Of a DNA stretch of 5,857 bases, positions 5,782 through 5,857 are shown one piece after another. The translations under genes were made by a program, and so were the position numbers. The notes beneath the pieces are model-generated. The model was given only the letters and a program-made list of their open reading frames with translations. It was not told where the DNA came from and ran no database searches. This DNA comes from an uncultured Desulfohalobiaceae bacterium (lineage in GTDB: Bacteria; Desulfobacterota; Desulfovibrionia; Desulfovibrionales; Desulfonatronovibrionaceae): contig CAJXJU010000093.1 in the NCBI GenBank assembly GCA_913055195.1, positions 1 to 5,857 of the forward strand, written 5' to 3'. Within the stretch, counting starts at the first letter, position 1; each line of letters opens with the position of its first letter.

Positions 5782-5857
5782 AAAAATATAGGTTATTTGT
5801 TTTGAGTCGCCTGCAAAAAGTAAATTTTTTCCGTGCGGGGACAGGCGAACGTGCGTT
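5782..5857. other. Right-edge non-coding stretch with short repeats
   Basis: No gene is seen here. TCGCCTG (5807-5813) and CAGGCGA (5842-5848) are inverted copies 28 bases apart. CGTGCG occurs twice (5832-5837, 5850-5855). The last 27 bases are much richer in G and C than the AT-rich sequence before them. This may be the edge of a repeat or mobile element, or the start of a different region, but too little is visible to decide. Confidence 0.35.

Overview
The window looks like a moderately AT-rich, Gram-negative anaerobe. The gene order hisD-purC-fabI, a tRNA-Ser followed directly by a small bacterial SRP RNA, and a possible selenocysteine codon together suggest the Desulfovibrionales (sulfate-reducing Desulfobacterota / former deltaproteobacteria). 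This placement rests on remembered synteny and was not searched.

Left part (1-1060): after a short flank with a perfect 7-bp inverted repeat comes a complete beta-class DNA methyltransferase (110-1060). It has no Shine-Dalgarno sequence, and no restriction enzyme is visible in the window.

Central part (1090-4241): a tightly packed plus-strand operon runs hisD (last two steps of histidine synthesis), purC (SAICAR synthase) and fabI (enoyl-ACP reductase), with gaps of 11 and 9 bases. Directly on the fabI stop codon starts a very small membrane-peptide gene (4101). It reads as 29 residues to an in-frame TGA. If that TGA encodes selenocysteine, it reads as 46 residues to a TAA at 4241. A hairpin with GGTC in its apical loop lies just after the TGA, like a bacterial SECIS element. 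This is the most interesting item in the window.

RNA part (4247-4567): a good sigma70-type promoter drives tRNA-Ser(GGA) with an encoded CCA. The SRP RNA (ffs) follows 31 bases later, then two hairpins, the second a bidirectional terminator.

Right part, minus strand (4585-5753): an RluA-family pseudouridine synthase gene is followed by a 92-residue DUF1640-like coiled-coil membrane protein, probably in one operon that converges on the RNA genes. A GC-rich terminator-like hairpin stands just in front of the pseudouridine synthase start. The last ~25 bases change to GC-rich sequence with short repeats.

Apart from the methyltransferase and the two small membrane proteins, the genes are housekeeping: amino acid, nucleotide and lipid synthesis, translation and protein export.
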